Shown: positions 45,215 through 53,789 of the stretch, one piece after another
Layout of the letters: the number at the start of each line of letters is the position of its first letter
Numbering within the stretch: position 1 is the first letter of the stretch
Assembly (NCBI RefSeq): GCF_030269515.1
Contig: NZ_BSTM01000036.1
Location: forward strand, 1 to 64,000
Source: Actinomadura sp. NBRC 104412
GTDB taxonomy: Bacteria; Actinomycetota; Actinomycetes; Streptosporangiales; Streptosporangiaceae
Length of the DNA stretch: 64,000 bases
Direction of reading: 5' to 3'
Position numbers and translations under genes: made by a program
Notes under the pieces: model-generated
Database searches by the model: none
What the model saw: only the letters and a program-made list of their open reading frames with translations
What the model was told of the DNA's origin: nothing

Positions 45215-46546
45215 TCAGCTCCGGCCGAGCGCCCGGTATTCCCAGCCGGCGGCGCGCCATTTGCCGGCGTCCAGCGCGTGCCGCCCGTCCACGATGCGCT
45301 TGCTCCGGACGACCTCGGCCAGCGCGTCCGGCTCGATCTCGCGGAAGTCGGCCCATTCGGTGAGGAGCACCACCACGTCGGCGTCCCGCGCCACGTCCAG
45401 CGCGCTCTCGCCGTACCGCAGCTCGGGGAACGCGCGGCGGGCGTTGTCCAGCGCGGCCGGGTCGAACACGCGGACGTGACCGCCGAGGCCGTGCATGGTG
45501 CGGGCCACGTCCAGCGCGGGCGCGTCCCTGATGTCGTCGGAGTTGGGCTTGAACGCCGCGCCCCAGCAGGCGATGCGGTACCCGGAGATCTGGCCGCCCA
45601 GCAGCTCGCGCACCAGGTCCACGGTGCGGGCCCGGCGGCGGCGGTTGATCGCGTCCACCTCGCGCAGGAACGCCACGGCCTGGCCGACGCCGATCTCCTC
45701 GGCGCGGTGCGCGAACGCCCGGATGTCCTTGGGCAGGCAGCCGCCGCCGAAGCCGAGGCCCGGCTTGAGGAACTTGCCGCCGATCCGGTCGTCCAGGGCC
45801 AGCGAGTCGGCCAGGTCCTTGATGTCGGCGCCGACCGCCTCGCACACCTCGGCCATCGCGTTGATGTAGGAGATCTTGGTGGCGAGGAAGGAGTTGGCGG
45901 CGACCTTGACCAGCTCGGCGGTGGCCAGGTCGGTGCGGATCACCGGCGTGCCCTGCTCCAGGATCGGCTGGAAGGCGGCGGTCAGCCGCTCGTACGCCCA
46001 GTCCGACGCGACCCCGAACACCAGCCGGTCGGGATGCATGGTGTCGTCCACCGCGAAGCCCTCGCGCAGGAACTCGGGGTTCCAGGCCAGCTCCACGTCC
46101 GTTCCCGCCGGGGCCAGCTCGTGCACCAGCCCGGTCAGCCGGGCCGCGGTGCCGACCGGGACGGTGGACTTGCCGGCGACCAGCGCCCGGCGGTCCAGAT
46201 GCGGGGCCAGGCCGCGCACGGCCGCGTCCACGTAGGTGAGGTCGGCGGCGTCCGAGCCGGGCGTCTGCGGGGTCCCCACGCACAGGAAGTGGACGTCGCC
46301 GAACGCGCCCGCCTCGGCGAAGGACGTGGTGAACCGCAGCCGTCCCGACTCCAGCGCCTTGGCCAGCAGTTCGGGCAGGCCCGGCTCGAAGAACGGCACC
46401 TCGCCGCCCGCCAGCTTGGCGATCTTCCGCTCGTCCACGTCCATGGCGAGGACCTCGAAGCCCAGGACGGCCATGCAGATCGCGTGGGTGGCTCCCAGGT
46501 AGCCGGTGCCGATGACGGTGAGCCTGGGGGTCTCCGTCTGGTTCAT
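45215..46546 (-). CDS. UDP-glucose / nucleotide-sugar dehydrogenase
   Basis: The 443-residue enzyme oxidises a UDP-hexose C6 hydroxyl twice with NAD+ to the uronic acid, typically UDP-glucose to UDP-glucuronate. The Rossmann GTGYLGATHAICMAVLGFEV, the GKSTVPVGTA loop, the middle domain EFLREGFAVDDTMHPDR and the catalytic cysteine loop GLGFGGGCLPKD are intact, as is the third domain GAAFKPNSDDIRDAP. The ATG at 46546 has GAGAGGATCC before it. It is the last gene of the polysaccharide operon, 47 bp after the short beta-helix gene. Confidence 0.9.
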   Translation of the reverse strand: MNQTETPRLTVIGTGYLGATHAICMAVLGFEVLAMDVDERKIAKLAGGEVPFFEPGLPELLAKALESGRLRFTTSFAEAGAFGDVHFLCVGTPQTPGSDAADLTYVDAAVRGLAPHLDRRALVAGKSTVPVGTAARLTGLVHELAPAGTDVELAWNPEFLREGFAVDDTMHPDRLVFGVASDWAYERLTAAFQPILEQGTPVIRTDLATAELVKVAANSFLATKISYINAMAEVCEAVGADIKDLADSLALDDRIGGKFLKPGLGFGGGCLPKDIRAFAHRAEEIGVGQAVAFLREVDAINRRRRARTVDLVRELLGGQISGYRIACWGAAFKPNSDDIRDAPALDVARTMHGLGGHVRVFDPAALDNARRAFPELRYGESALDVARDADVVVLLTEWADFREIEPDALAEVVRSKRIVDGRHALDAGKWRAAGWEYRALGRS

Positions 46547-46593
46547 GGATCCTCTCCCTCGCGGGTCGTTGGCGTGGTTGGTCGTCATCGGGG

Positions 46594-47745
46594 TCACGCG
46601 CAGGAGCCCTTCTTGAGCAACGGCCCGCCGGTGACCTTGTTGTCGCAGGCGATGGTGTTGCCGCCCGCGGTGTCGTTCACGCCGACGCCGTTGCCGCCGG
46701 CGAGGTCGATGATGTTGCGGCGGAACACGTTGCCGGTGCCCCAGCCGTTGACGATCTCGTGCGTCTGGAAGCCGTCCTCCTGGGTCCCGGTGCCACGGTT
46801 GCCCTCGATCAGGTAGCCGTTGCCCTTGACGTCCACCCAGGAGTCGTTGACCTTGTCGCCGCCCATGGCCGAGCCGTCGAACACGTTGCCGACGATCCGG
46901 CCGCCCTTGGTGCCCTCCTTGATGTCGATCGCCTCCGCCGTGGCCCTGATGACGTTGCCGCGCACCACGTTGAAGTCGCTGTTGTCGACGCGGCCGCCGG
47001 AGAACTGCTTCCAGTTGGACTGCGCGGTGCCGAGGTAGACGCCCTCGCCGAACTTCTCCCGCCGCTTCCCGGTGTTGTAGATCTTGTTGTACTGCACGGT
47101 GTTGCGGGTGGAGAAGTTGCGCAGGTGGATGGCCTCGTCGCCGATGTCGTGCACGGTGAGGCCCTGGACGATCGAACCGGTGGTGGTGTCGGCCATCACG
47201 CCCTTCTGGCTGTTGCGGACGGTGAAGCCCACCAGCCTCCAGTGCGCGGCCTTGTTCAGGTGGAAGGCGTAGCCCTTCTTGATCCCGCCGCCGTCCAGCA
47301 CGGCGTCCGGGCCGCCGCACAGGAAGATCGGCTTCTGCGCGGTGCCGGACGCGGTGGTCACGAACTTGCCCTCGTACGTGCCGGCGTTCATCCGGATCAC
47401 GTCGCCCGGGCGCGCCGACCGTAGCGCGTCCTCCAGTTCCCTGGTGCCGCTCACGGTCTTGGTGGGGGACGGGCAGGTTATCTTGCCCTCGCCGTCCGGC
47501 ACGGGCAGGTCGAAGCCCGGCCCGGGGGTGAACACGTCGTCGCCCCGGTCGTCGTCGCCGTTGTCCTCGCCCTCATCGCCCTGGCCGCCGTCCTGGCCGT
47601 CGTCCCCGGACGCCGCCGGGCGGTTCTGGGACGTCCCGGACGAGTCGTCGCCGTTCATCCCCGCCAGCAGGAACGCCAGCCCCGCCATGAGCAGCGCGCC
47701 GACCAGCAGCCCCACGAGGAACTTCACATCGATCCTGGTCGTCAC
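46594..47745 (-). CDS. Membrane-anchored right-handed beta-helix protein (third of operon)
   Basis: The 383-residue protein has an N-terminal anchor (FLVGLLVGALLMAGLAFLLAG, residues 9-29), an acidic Asp/Gly-rich spacer (residues 33-73), and a beta-helix of 90-365 with pectate-lyase-like repeats: KPIFLCGGPDAVLDGGGIKKGYAFHL, IVQGLTVHDIGDEAIHLRNFSTRNTVQYNKIYNTG, NVVRGNVIRATAEAIDIKEGTKGGRIVGNVF. It resembles polysaccharide lyases and C5 epimerases, but I cannot assign a catalytic residue. The GTG start overlaps the upstream stop by four bases (GTGA). Confidence 0.85.
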   Translation of the reverse strand: MTTRIDVKFLVGLLVGALLMAGLAFLLAGMNGDDSSGTSQNRPAASGDDGQDGGQGDEGEDNGDDDRGDDVFTPGPGFDLPVPDGEGKITCPSPTKTVSGTRELEDALRSARPGDVIRMNAGTYEGKFVTTASGTAQKPIFLCGGPDAVLDGGGIKKGYAFHLNKAAHWRLVGFTVRNSQKGVMADTTTGSIVQGLTVHDIGDEAIHLRNFSTRNTVQYNKIYNTGKRREKFGEGVYLGTAQSNWKQFSGGRVDNSDFNVVRGNVIRATAEAIDIKEGTKGGRIVGNVFDGSAMGGDKVNDSWVDVKGNGYLIEGNRGTGTQEDGFQTHEIVNGWGTGNVFRRNIIDLAGGNGVGVNDTAGGNTIACDNKVTGGPLLKKGSCA

Positions 47746-49766
47746 ATGCCCCCCGTCCTCTCGGCGAACGCCCCCACAGGCTCGCCGTCGGGCAGCGTGT
47801 GACCGTTGGGCGATGGCTCGGGCCGGGCGCGCCGCAGGACGCGCACGGGGCGTTCTTCCAGTTTGCGTTGCTTCTCATAGGGGTGTGCGCCGCGCCGCCC
47901 GATCCGTATCTCCGCGTGCCGCGACCGGTACGCCGAGATGGCCACGAGCAGGAACACCCCCGCCCAGATCAGGTTCATCGGCTTTAGGGTCCGCTTCACC
48001 CACGTCCCGAATCCGGCGGTCTTGTGCCAGGCCCGGGTGTTGTTGCCGGTCGCGGCGTAGCCGCCGGTCGCCCGGCCCACGTCCAGCGCGCTGGTGCCCG
48101 TCCCGCCGATCGTGTTGCCGGTGACCCGCGTCCCGGCGACGGAGCCGGTCAGCGTGACCCCGTGCCGGGACGCCGACTGGACGGTGTTGCCGATGAGCGT
48201 CCCGGTGGCGCGGCGCAGGTACAGGGCCGTCTCCGCGCCCGTGATGACGTTGCCCGCGACCGTGGCGCCCGCCACCCCGTCGCGCAGCACGATCCCCTGC
48301 CGGTCGGGCTCGCTGACCTGGTTGCCGGAGATCTGCACGCGGGTCGCGCCGCTCCGGACGACGATGCCCATGTCGCCGCCGCTGATCCGGCTGTTCTGCA
48401 CCGCCGCGTTGTCGCCGCCGATCAGCTCGACCCCGTACCTGCGGTTGCCGCGGGCGGCGCTGCCGCTGATCAGGTTCCCGCCGAACGCGGTGGTCGACTC
48501 GCCGGACGCCGAGGGCCCGTCGGCCAGCGGCTCCCCGTTCAGCGTGAAGCCGTTGCCGCCGTTGCCCTCGGCGCCGCAGCCGGTGATCCGCACGCCCTCG
48601 GTGCCGCGCGACAGCACGAACCCGTCGCCGCGGCTGCCCCGCACCGTGGTGTTCTCGATGACGGTGTTCTTGGCGAACCGGTGCAGCAGCACCCCGTGCA
48701 CCAGGCTGCCGCTGATCGTGTTGTTGGTGAGCTGGGTCTGGTTGGCCGCGGTGACGAACAGGCCGTAGGCGTTGCCCGTCACCGTGGTGTGGTCGATGAC
48801 GCCGCTGACCAGATTGGCCTGCGGAACGTAGTACATCGTCCGCCCGCCGGACCCGGACGGCGAACCGACCTCGATCTCCTCGCGGTCGCCGCTGTTGGTG
48901 TCGCGTTCCCCGCTGGGCAGCCGGATCGCGCGCGGGACGGCGGGCGCCCCCACCGGCTCGGCCGCCGAGTCGGGACGGTCGCTGCCGGTCAGCGCGAGCC
49001 CGCCGGTCCGCCCGCTCCAGAAGCCGAGGTCGGAGACCTGCGTGTAGGTCATGCTGAACTCGCCGCCGATCGCCCGGATGTAGGCCCGGCCGTCCGACAC
49101 CTCGGTGTCCGGGCGCCGGGCGTCGTCGTTCCAGCTCGTGAAGCGCACCGGGTTCTGCGCCGAGCCGTTCACCCGGATGCTGGCGCCGAAGCCGACGATG
49201 GAGGTGAACGAGCCGGGGACGCTGCGCAGCCGGATGGTCAGCGGCCCGGACGCGTTCTGCAGCACCAGCTTGGCGCCCTCCACCGCAAGGATGCTGGTGG
49301 TCAGCAGGTACGACCCGTCCGCCTGCTTCTCCAGAACCCGCCTGTTCTCCAGTTCCGCGATGTAGTACGGCTCGCGGCGCTGCGGGAGCACCAAAGTGCG
49401 GCCGTTGGCGGAACTGGCGGTGTAGGGCTGCCGGACCTGGGCGGCGCGGCTCCCGCCGTCCGCGAGCCGCGAGTCGTGATTGGCGCGCACCTGCATGATG
49501 CGCGTGTCCTCCTGGTCGACCAGCGTCGTCTGCTGCCGCGCGGACGCCGGCGTCACCTCGTTCACGCCCGGCATGTCGCCGCCCCCGTTGAGGGCGTTGA
49601 CCCGGTATGCGTACGTCCCGCCGCCCACCAGGCCGAGGACGACGACGGTCATGACGACCTTGCCGAACGCCCCCTTCTTCGGGGGCGCCTCCGGCGGCTC
49701 CTGGGGCTCGGGCGCCTTAGCGGGCCCGGGGGGCGTGGGCGAGTGCTTCATCCCGTGCCTGGCCAT
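47742..49766 (-). CDS. Membrane-anchored beta-helix protein B (epimerase/lyase-like)
   Basis: The 674-residue protein (ATG at 49766) is built like protein A. A cytoplasmic Pro/Lys tail (1-34), a transmembrane helix (VVMTVVVLGLVGGGTYAYRV, 37-56), a lead-in domain (90-260: LVLPQRREPYYIAELENRRV, SDGRAYIRAIGGEFSMTYTQVSDLGFWSGRTGG), parallel beta-helix repeats (about 330-590: VHGVLLHRFAKNTVIENTTVRGSRGDGFVLSR and more), a second transmembrane helix (596-612, LKPMNLIWAGVFLLVAISAY), and a cytoplasmic tail with the HPYxxQRxLExRxVxxLRR motif. It is a candidate polymer-modifying enzyme. Confidence 0.85.
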   Translation of the reverse strand: MARHGMKHSPTPPGPAKAPEPQEPPEAPPKKGAFGKVVMTVVVLGLVGGGTYAYRVNALNGGGDMPGVNEVTPASARQQTTLVDQEDTRIMQVRANHDSRLADGGSRAAQVRQPYTASSANGRTLVLPQRREPYYIAELENRRVLEKQADGSYLLTTSILAVEGAKLVLQNASGPLTIRLRSVPGSFTSIVGFGASIRVNGSAQNPVRFTSWNDDARRPDTEVSDGRAYIRAIGGEFSMTYTQVSDLGFWSGRTGGLALTGSDRPDSAAEPVGAPAVPRAIRLPSGERDTNSGDREEIEVGSPSGSGGRTMYYVPQANLVSGVIDHTTVTGNAYGLFVTAANQTQLTNNTISGSLVHGVLLHRFAKNTVIENTTVRGSRGDGFVLSRGTEGVRITGCGAEGNGGNGFTLNGEPLADGPSASGESTTAFGGNLISGSAARGNRRYGVELIGGDNAAVQNSRISGGDMGIVVRSGATRVQISGNQVSEPDRQGIVLRDGVAGATVAGNVITGAETALYLRRATGTLIGNTVQSASRHGVTLTGSVAGTRVTGNTIGGTGTSALDVGRATGGYAATGNNTRAWHKTAGFGTWVKRTLKPMNLIWAGVFLLVAISAYRSRHAEIRIGRRGAHPYEKQRKLEERPVRVLRRARPEPSPNGHTLPDGEPVGAFAERTGGM

Positions 49767-49767
49767 G

Positions 49768-51729
49768 TCAGATGCCCTCCGCCTCGGGCCGTCGCTTGGG
49801 CTGCGTGAGCGCGGCACCTGTGGCGCCTGCGCCACCGCGCCGCAGGTGCCACACTCGCCGTTGCTCCAGGGGGCGCTGCAGCGCGTACGGGTGCGTTCCG
49901 CGGCCGCCTCTGCCCTGGCCGCGCCGTCCCCCGGACCGCGTCATCGTGAGGACCACCAGCATGAAGACCCCCGCCCAGATGAGGTTCATCGGCTTGGCGT
50001 ACCGCTGCACCTTCATCCACAGCGACGCGGTGTCGTGCCAGCCCTTGGTGTCGTTGCCCTCCTTGCGGACCCTCCCGTGCGAGCCGGACGTGCTGACCGC
50101 GCTGGTACCCGAACCGCTCAGCGTGTTGTTGCGGACGGTGGACCCGTCCGCGGCCCCCCGGAACGTGATGCCGTGCTCGGTGGCGCCCTGCACCACGTTC
50201 CCGACCAGCGAGGCGTTCGCGTTGCGCAGGTAGATGCCGGTGCGGGCCCCGACGACGGTGTTGCCGGCCAGGCGCGCGTCGCGCACCCCGTCCCGCAGCG
50301 CGATGCCCTGCCGCACCTGCCCCTCCAGCCGGTTGCCGGAGATCTGCACGTCGGTGGCGCCGTTGCGGACGACGATGCCCATATCGCCGCCGATCACCCG
50401 GCTGTTCTGCACCGACAGCCGCTCGCCGCCCAGCAGCTCGATGCCGTAGTGACCGTTGTTCCTGGCCACGCTGCCGTTCACGGAGCTGTCCCCGAAGCTC
50501 TCCAGCGACTCGCCGGACGCCGAGGGGCCCTTGGCCAGCGGCTGCCCGTTCAGCGTGAACCCGTTGTGGCCGTTGCGTTCGGCCACGCAGTCGGTCACCC
50601 GCACCTTCTCGGTGGCCCTGGACAGGACGAACCCGTCGCCCCGGCTGCCGGTCACCGTGGTGTCGGCGATCGTGGCGTTCTTGGCGAACCGGTGCATGAG
50701 CACGCCGTGCACCAGACTGTTCACGATCCGGTTGCCCTTGATCTGGGTCTGGTTGGAGCCGGAGACGAAGAGGCCGTAGGCGTCCCCGCTGATCACGCTG
50801 TTCTCGATCGACCCGGTGACCAGGTCGGCGGCGGGCACGTGGGTGGCGGTGCCGCCCGGCTCCTCGATCTGGATGTCGCCCGGACCGCCGCCGCCCGAGC
50901 CGCGCTGCCGGTTCTGCTCAAGCCGCCGCCGCTTGGCCTGGTTCCGCTGCTCCTTGGTGAGCCGCTTGGCCGCGTTGGCCGGGCGTTCGGTGCCGGTCAG
51001 CGCGATGCCACCGGTCCGCCCGCTCCAGAACCCGAGATGCGACACCTGGGCGTGCTTCATCTTGAGCTCGCCGCCGACCGCCCGGATGTAGGCGCGGCCG
51101 TCCGCGACCTGTGTGTCCGGCCCGCGGGTGCGGACGTCCCAGCTCGAGATCCGCACCGGGCCGCGCGCGGTGCCTTCGATCCTGACGCTGCCGCCGAAGC
51201 TGACGATCGAGCTGAACGCCGACGCGGTGCTCGCCATCCGGATGTGCAGCGGCCCGGACGGGTTGCTCAGCACCAGCCCGGCGCCGTCCGCCACGAACAG
51301 GTGCGCGGCCAGCAGGAACGATCCATCGGGAAGCTTCCGGAAGTACTTGCCACCGATCCGTACCAGGTCGGCGACGGTGTAGGGGTGGCCGCTCACCGAC
51401 GGTGGAAGCACCAGCGTCTTGCCGTGGCTGGACCCGAAGACCTTCGGCTGCTTCAGCGCCGCTGTGGGCGCGCCCCCGCTCTGCATGATCGCCGCCAGCA
51501 CCGAGCGGATCTGCATGATCCGCTGGTCCTCCTGGTCGACCAGGGCGGCCTGCCGGACGGCGTCGTCGGCCGGTCCCGCCTTGGCGTGCGCCGCCGGCGG
51601 CGCGGCCTGGGCGTGCGCCGCCGCGACCGGCCCGGCGAGCGGCACGGCCAGGCCGGTCCCGAGTGTGAGAGCGCGCATGATCATCCCCCCGTGCCGCCCG
51701 CGCGGGCGGCGATAATCGGACCGGCTCAT
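49768..51729 (-). CDS. Membrane-anchored beta-helix protein A (epimerase/lyase-like)
   Basis: The 653-residue protein overlaps the glycosyltransferase stop by four bases (ATGA, start at 51729). It has a basic N-terminus, a signal sequence (MRALTLGTGLAVPLAGPVAAAHA), the lead-in domain LVDQEDQRIMQIRSVLAAIMQ and LFVADGAGLVLSNPSGPLHIRMAS, a lysine/arginine-rich insert (about 245-275), then beta-helix repeats (290-560: NRIVNSLVHGVLMHRFAKNATIADTTVTGSRGDGFVLSRATE). A transmembrane helix (AKPMNLIWAGVFMLVVLTM, 581-597) and a cytoplasmic HPYxxQRxLExRxVxxLRR tail end it, as in protein B. The paralogues are clearly duplicated. Confidence 0.85.
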   Translation of the reverse strand: MSRSDYRRPRGRHGGMIMRALTLGTGLAVPLAGPVAAAHAQAAPPAAHAKAGPADDAVRQAALVDQEDQRIMQIRSVLAAIMQSGGAPTAALKQPKVFGSSHGKTLVLPPSVSGHPYTVADLVRIGGKYFRKLPDGSFLLAAHLFVADGAGLVLSNPSGPLHIRMASTASAFSSIVSFGGSVRIEGTARGPVRISSWDVRTRGPDTQVADGRAYIRAVGGELKMKHAQVSHLGFWSGRTGGIALTGTERPANAAKRLTKEQRNQAKRRRLEQNRQRGSGGGGPGDIQIEEPGGTATHVPAADLVTGSIENSVISGDAYGLFVSGSNQTQIKGNRIVNSLVHGVLMHRFAKNATIADTTVTGSRGDGFVLSRATEKVRVTDCVAERNGHNGFTLNGQPLAKGPSASGESLESFGDSSVNGSVARNNGHYGIELLGGERLSVQNSRVIGGDMGIVVRNGATDVQISGNRLEGQVRQGIALRDGVRDARLAGNTVVGARTGIYLRNANASLVGNVVQGATEHGITFRGAADGSTVRNNTLSGSGTSAVSTSGSHGRVRKEGNDTKGWHDTASLWMKVQRYAKPMNLIWAGVFMLVVLTMTRSGGRRGQGRGGRGTHPYALQRPLEQRRVWHLRRGGAGATGAALTQPKRRPEAEGI

Positions 51730-53273
51730 CCGTGGCTCGTCCCGTGGGGCGCGCCCGACGGGGCCGGCCCTGTGCCGTGGTTCTGGTGCACCCCGTGCGC
51801 ACCCGTTCCGTACATGGGAGGGCCGGGAACATGAGCCGCACCACGCGCGGGGCGTGGTCCGGGGCCGTGGACGGGAGCCGGGCCCGGAACCGGCGCGTGC
51901 GCGCGGCCGGGAGCGTTGGCCGGCGGACCGGCCACGTGCGACGCGGCGGGGGCCGGGCGTGAGGCCGGGACGCCCATGCCCTGAAGGGAGCTGGCGGTCT
52001 GCCCGGCGCCGCCGATCTGGTCGGCGCTGCGGGTGAGCCAGCCCTGCTTGTTCATGGTGACGAACGCGTACAGCTTGATCGGCAGTGAGATCATGATGAC
52101 CACGAGGGTGGTCAGCGGCAGCAGCAGGATCTCGCCGGGGTGCCGCTTGAGGTGCGACCAGCCGCGGATGCCCCGGCCGAGCAGCACCCAGCCGATCGCC
52201 AGGCCGACGCCCAGCGGGGTCAGGTTGCCCAGGATCCGGCTGAAGATCAGGTAGCCGAGGGTGACGCCCATCGTGACCGGGGTGAGCAAAATCTGCAGCA
52301 CCGTGACCTTGGTGACGAACGGGGTCTTCCAGAGCCAGCCCTTCCACAGGGCCGTCAGGTAGCAACGGTAGGAGTTGCGGCTCCACCGGATCCGCTGCTT
52401 GAAGAACGCGCGGAAGGAGTCGGGGAACATCGACACGGCGCGGGCCGACGACTGGTGCACGGTCTTGTACCCCTGGGAGAGCACCAGCCAGGTCAGCCGC
52501 CCGTCGTCCCCGGCGATGCAGCGGCGGCCCAGGAAGAACTCGTTCTCGAGGTGCTCCAGCACCGGCAGGATCACCGACCGACGGTAGGCGGCGGTGCGCC
52601 CGGACAGGCAGGCGACCCCTCCCTTGGAGCCCATCGCCGGGACGTAGTCGTAGTAGCGCAGGTTGACCAGCCAGTCCGCGATCCGCCGCCACACGCTGGT
52701 GGTGCGCTGGTAGACGTTCTGCTGTGTGCCGACGCCCCCGACCTCCGGGTCCTCGAAGGGCATCTGGACGGCGTCCAGCAGGCCCGGCCGCCACCAGGTG
52801 TCGGAGTCGGCGACCACCACCAGCTCGGATTTCGCCGCGCGGATGCCCACCCCGAGCGCGGACCGCTTGCCCTGGTGCTCGTAGATCAGCACCTGGAGGC
52901 GGGGGTCGGTGACCTCGGCCAGCCTGCGATGGGCGTCCTCGTCCGCGATGTCGACCACGATGATGACCTCGGTGGGATCCTGCGCCAGCCAGCTTTCCAG
53001 GCAGCGCATCAGGATCTCCGGGTCCTCGCGGTAGGACGGCACGACCACCGAGACGGTGGTGCGGAATCCGTTCACCACAGGTCTGTCCAAGCGGGACAGG
53101 ATCACCCTGTAGAGCCAGAGCGACCAGACGAGCAGGCCGGCGATTCCCAGGGGGACCAATTTGCGCCAGTCGCCCCCTGCGGTAGCCCCCGCTATCGCCT
53201 CCCACGCGTCATTCAGCCACCCCGAGACAGACGACAAAATCCCTCCTCTGTCGGCCGAAGGGGAGCTCACCAC
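51726..53273 (-). CDS. Processive family-2 glycosyltransferase (hyaluronan/alginate-synthase-like)
   Basis: The 515-residue membrane enzyme builds a polysaccharide from a nucleotide sugar. One N-terminal transmembrane helix (VPLGIAGLLVWSLWLYRVIL) precedes the GT2 catalytic domain: VSVVVPSYREDPEILMRCLESWL, the DxD-type VVADSDTWW, the acceptor GDDGRLTW and the processivity motif QRIRW. Three to four C-terminal helices and a His/Pro/Gly-rich tail of about 85 residues follow. A GTG at 53273 is annotated, but TTG at 53237 has a better AGGAGG spaced four bases upstream, so the true start may be there. First gene of the operon. Confidence 0.9.
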   Translation of the reverse strand: MVSSPSADRGGILSSVSGWLNDAWEAIAGATAGGDWRKLVPLGIAGLLVWSLWLYRVILSRLDRPVVNGFRTTVSVVVPSYREDPEILMRCLESWLAQDPTEVIIVVDIADEDAHRRLAEVTDPRLQVLIYEHQGKRSALGVGIRAAKSELVVVADSDTWWRPGLLDAVQMPFEDPEVGGVGTQQNVYQRTTSVWRRIADWLVNLRYYDYVPAMGSKGGVACLSGRTAAYRRSVILPVLEHLENEFFLGRRCIAGDDGRLTWLVLSQGYKTVHQSSARAVSMFPDSFRAFFKQRIRWSRNSYRCYLTALWKGWLWKTPFVTKVTVLQILLTPVTMGVTLGYLIFSRILGNLTPLGVGLAIGWVLLGRGIRGWSHLKRHPGEILLLPLTTLVVIMISLPIKLYAFVTMNKQGWLTRSADQIGGAGQTASSLQGMGVPASRPAPAASHVAGPPANAPGRAHAPVPGPAPVHGPGPRPARGAAHVPGPPMYGTGAHGVHQNHGTGPAPSGAPHGTSHG

Positions 53274-53420
53274 CCTGGTGACAACGGCCTCTACCAGTAA
53301 CGACCATCGATCCAGCAGAATGGTACAGATTGCCGGAAGCGGTCAGATACCGTTCCGGATCCGGCCAAGATAGGGGATTGCGTGACCGGCATCGGCCGTT
53401 CCATCTCCCGTTGCACTGCC

Positions 53421-53436
53421 GTTTCCAAATGGAAAC
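53421..53436. promoter_or_regulatory. Palindromic operator candidate before the polysaccharide operon
   Basis: GTTTCCAAATGGAAAC has perfect 7-bp arms around AA. It lies 148 bp before the glycosyltransferase start and stands out in its AT content from the GC-rich neighbourhood. Confidence 0.55.
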
Positions 53437-53699
53437 GACGATGCCGTTTTGGCAACCTGCCGGATTTCCGCCGGACACTTTCCTGAAATCTCGGGCCGGG
53501 AGAGAAGACCGATGTCCGATTTGTCCAGAATCAGGGGACGCATGGCGGGCGTGATGGGATTACCGGTGTGAGTTGTCTCACGCTCGCCCCCCATCGTGAG
53601 CCCCCGATGTGAACATCGTCACTTCGCGAGGAGAGGGCCGAACCCATCGGACCTGCTGGATCTGGCGGGAGATGCCTGGCTTGGGGGCTTGCCACCGGT

Positions 53700-53711
53700 T
53701 ACCAACGGGTA
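53700..53711. promoter_or_regulatory. TACC-N4-GGTA operator copy 1
   Basis: TACCAACGGGTA, with GTTACC-N4-GGTAG as the fuller pattern, is an inverted repeat. A second copy follows 26 bp on, both before the acyl-CoA dehydrogenase; TetR-type fatty-acid regulators use such sites. Confidence 0.6.
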
Positions 53712-53725
53712 GCATGATGTCGAGT

Positions 53726-53737
53726 TACCGGCTGGTA
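53726..53737. promoter_or_regulatory. TACC-N4-GGTA operator copy 2
   Basis: TACCGGCTGGTA repeats the arms of copy 1 with different centre bases. It ends 52 bp before the fadE start. Confidence 0.6.
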
Positions 53738-53789
53738 GACAGCACGCAGCGGGGCCGTCAGGAGCACCGCCGAACAGACGGAGTGTTCG

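Larger units (their letters stand above)
53274..53789. other. Divergent promoter region, polysaccharide operon / fadE
   Basis: No gene is supported in this 516 bp. It holds the leftward promoter of the polysaccharide operon with a near-perfect inverted repeat (53333-53343, ACC-paired with 53349-53358), a 16-bp palindrome (53421-53436), and the rightward promoter with two operators before the acyl-CoA dehydrogenase. Confidence 0.6.
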
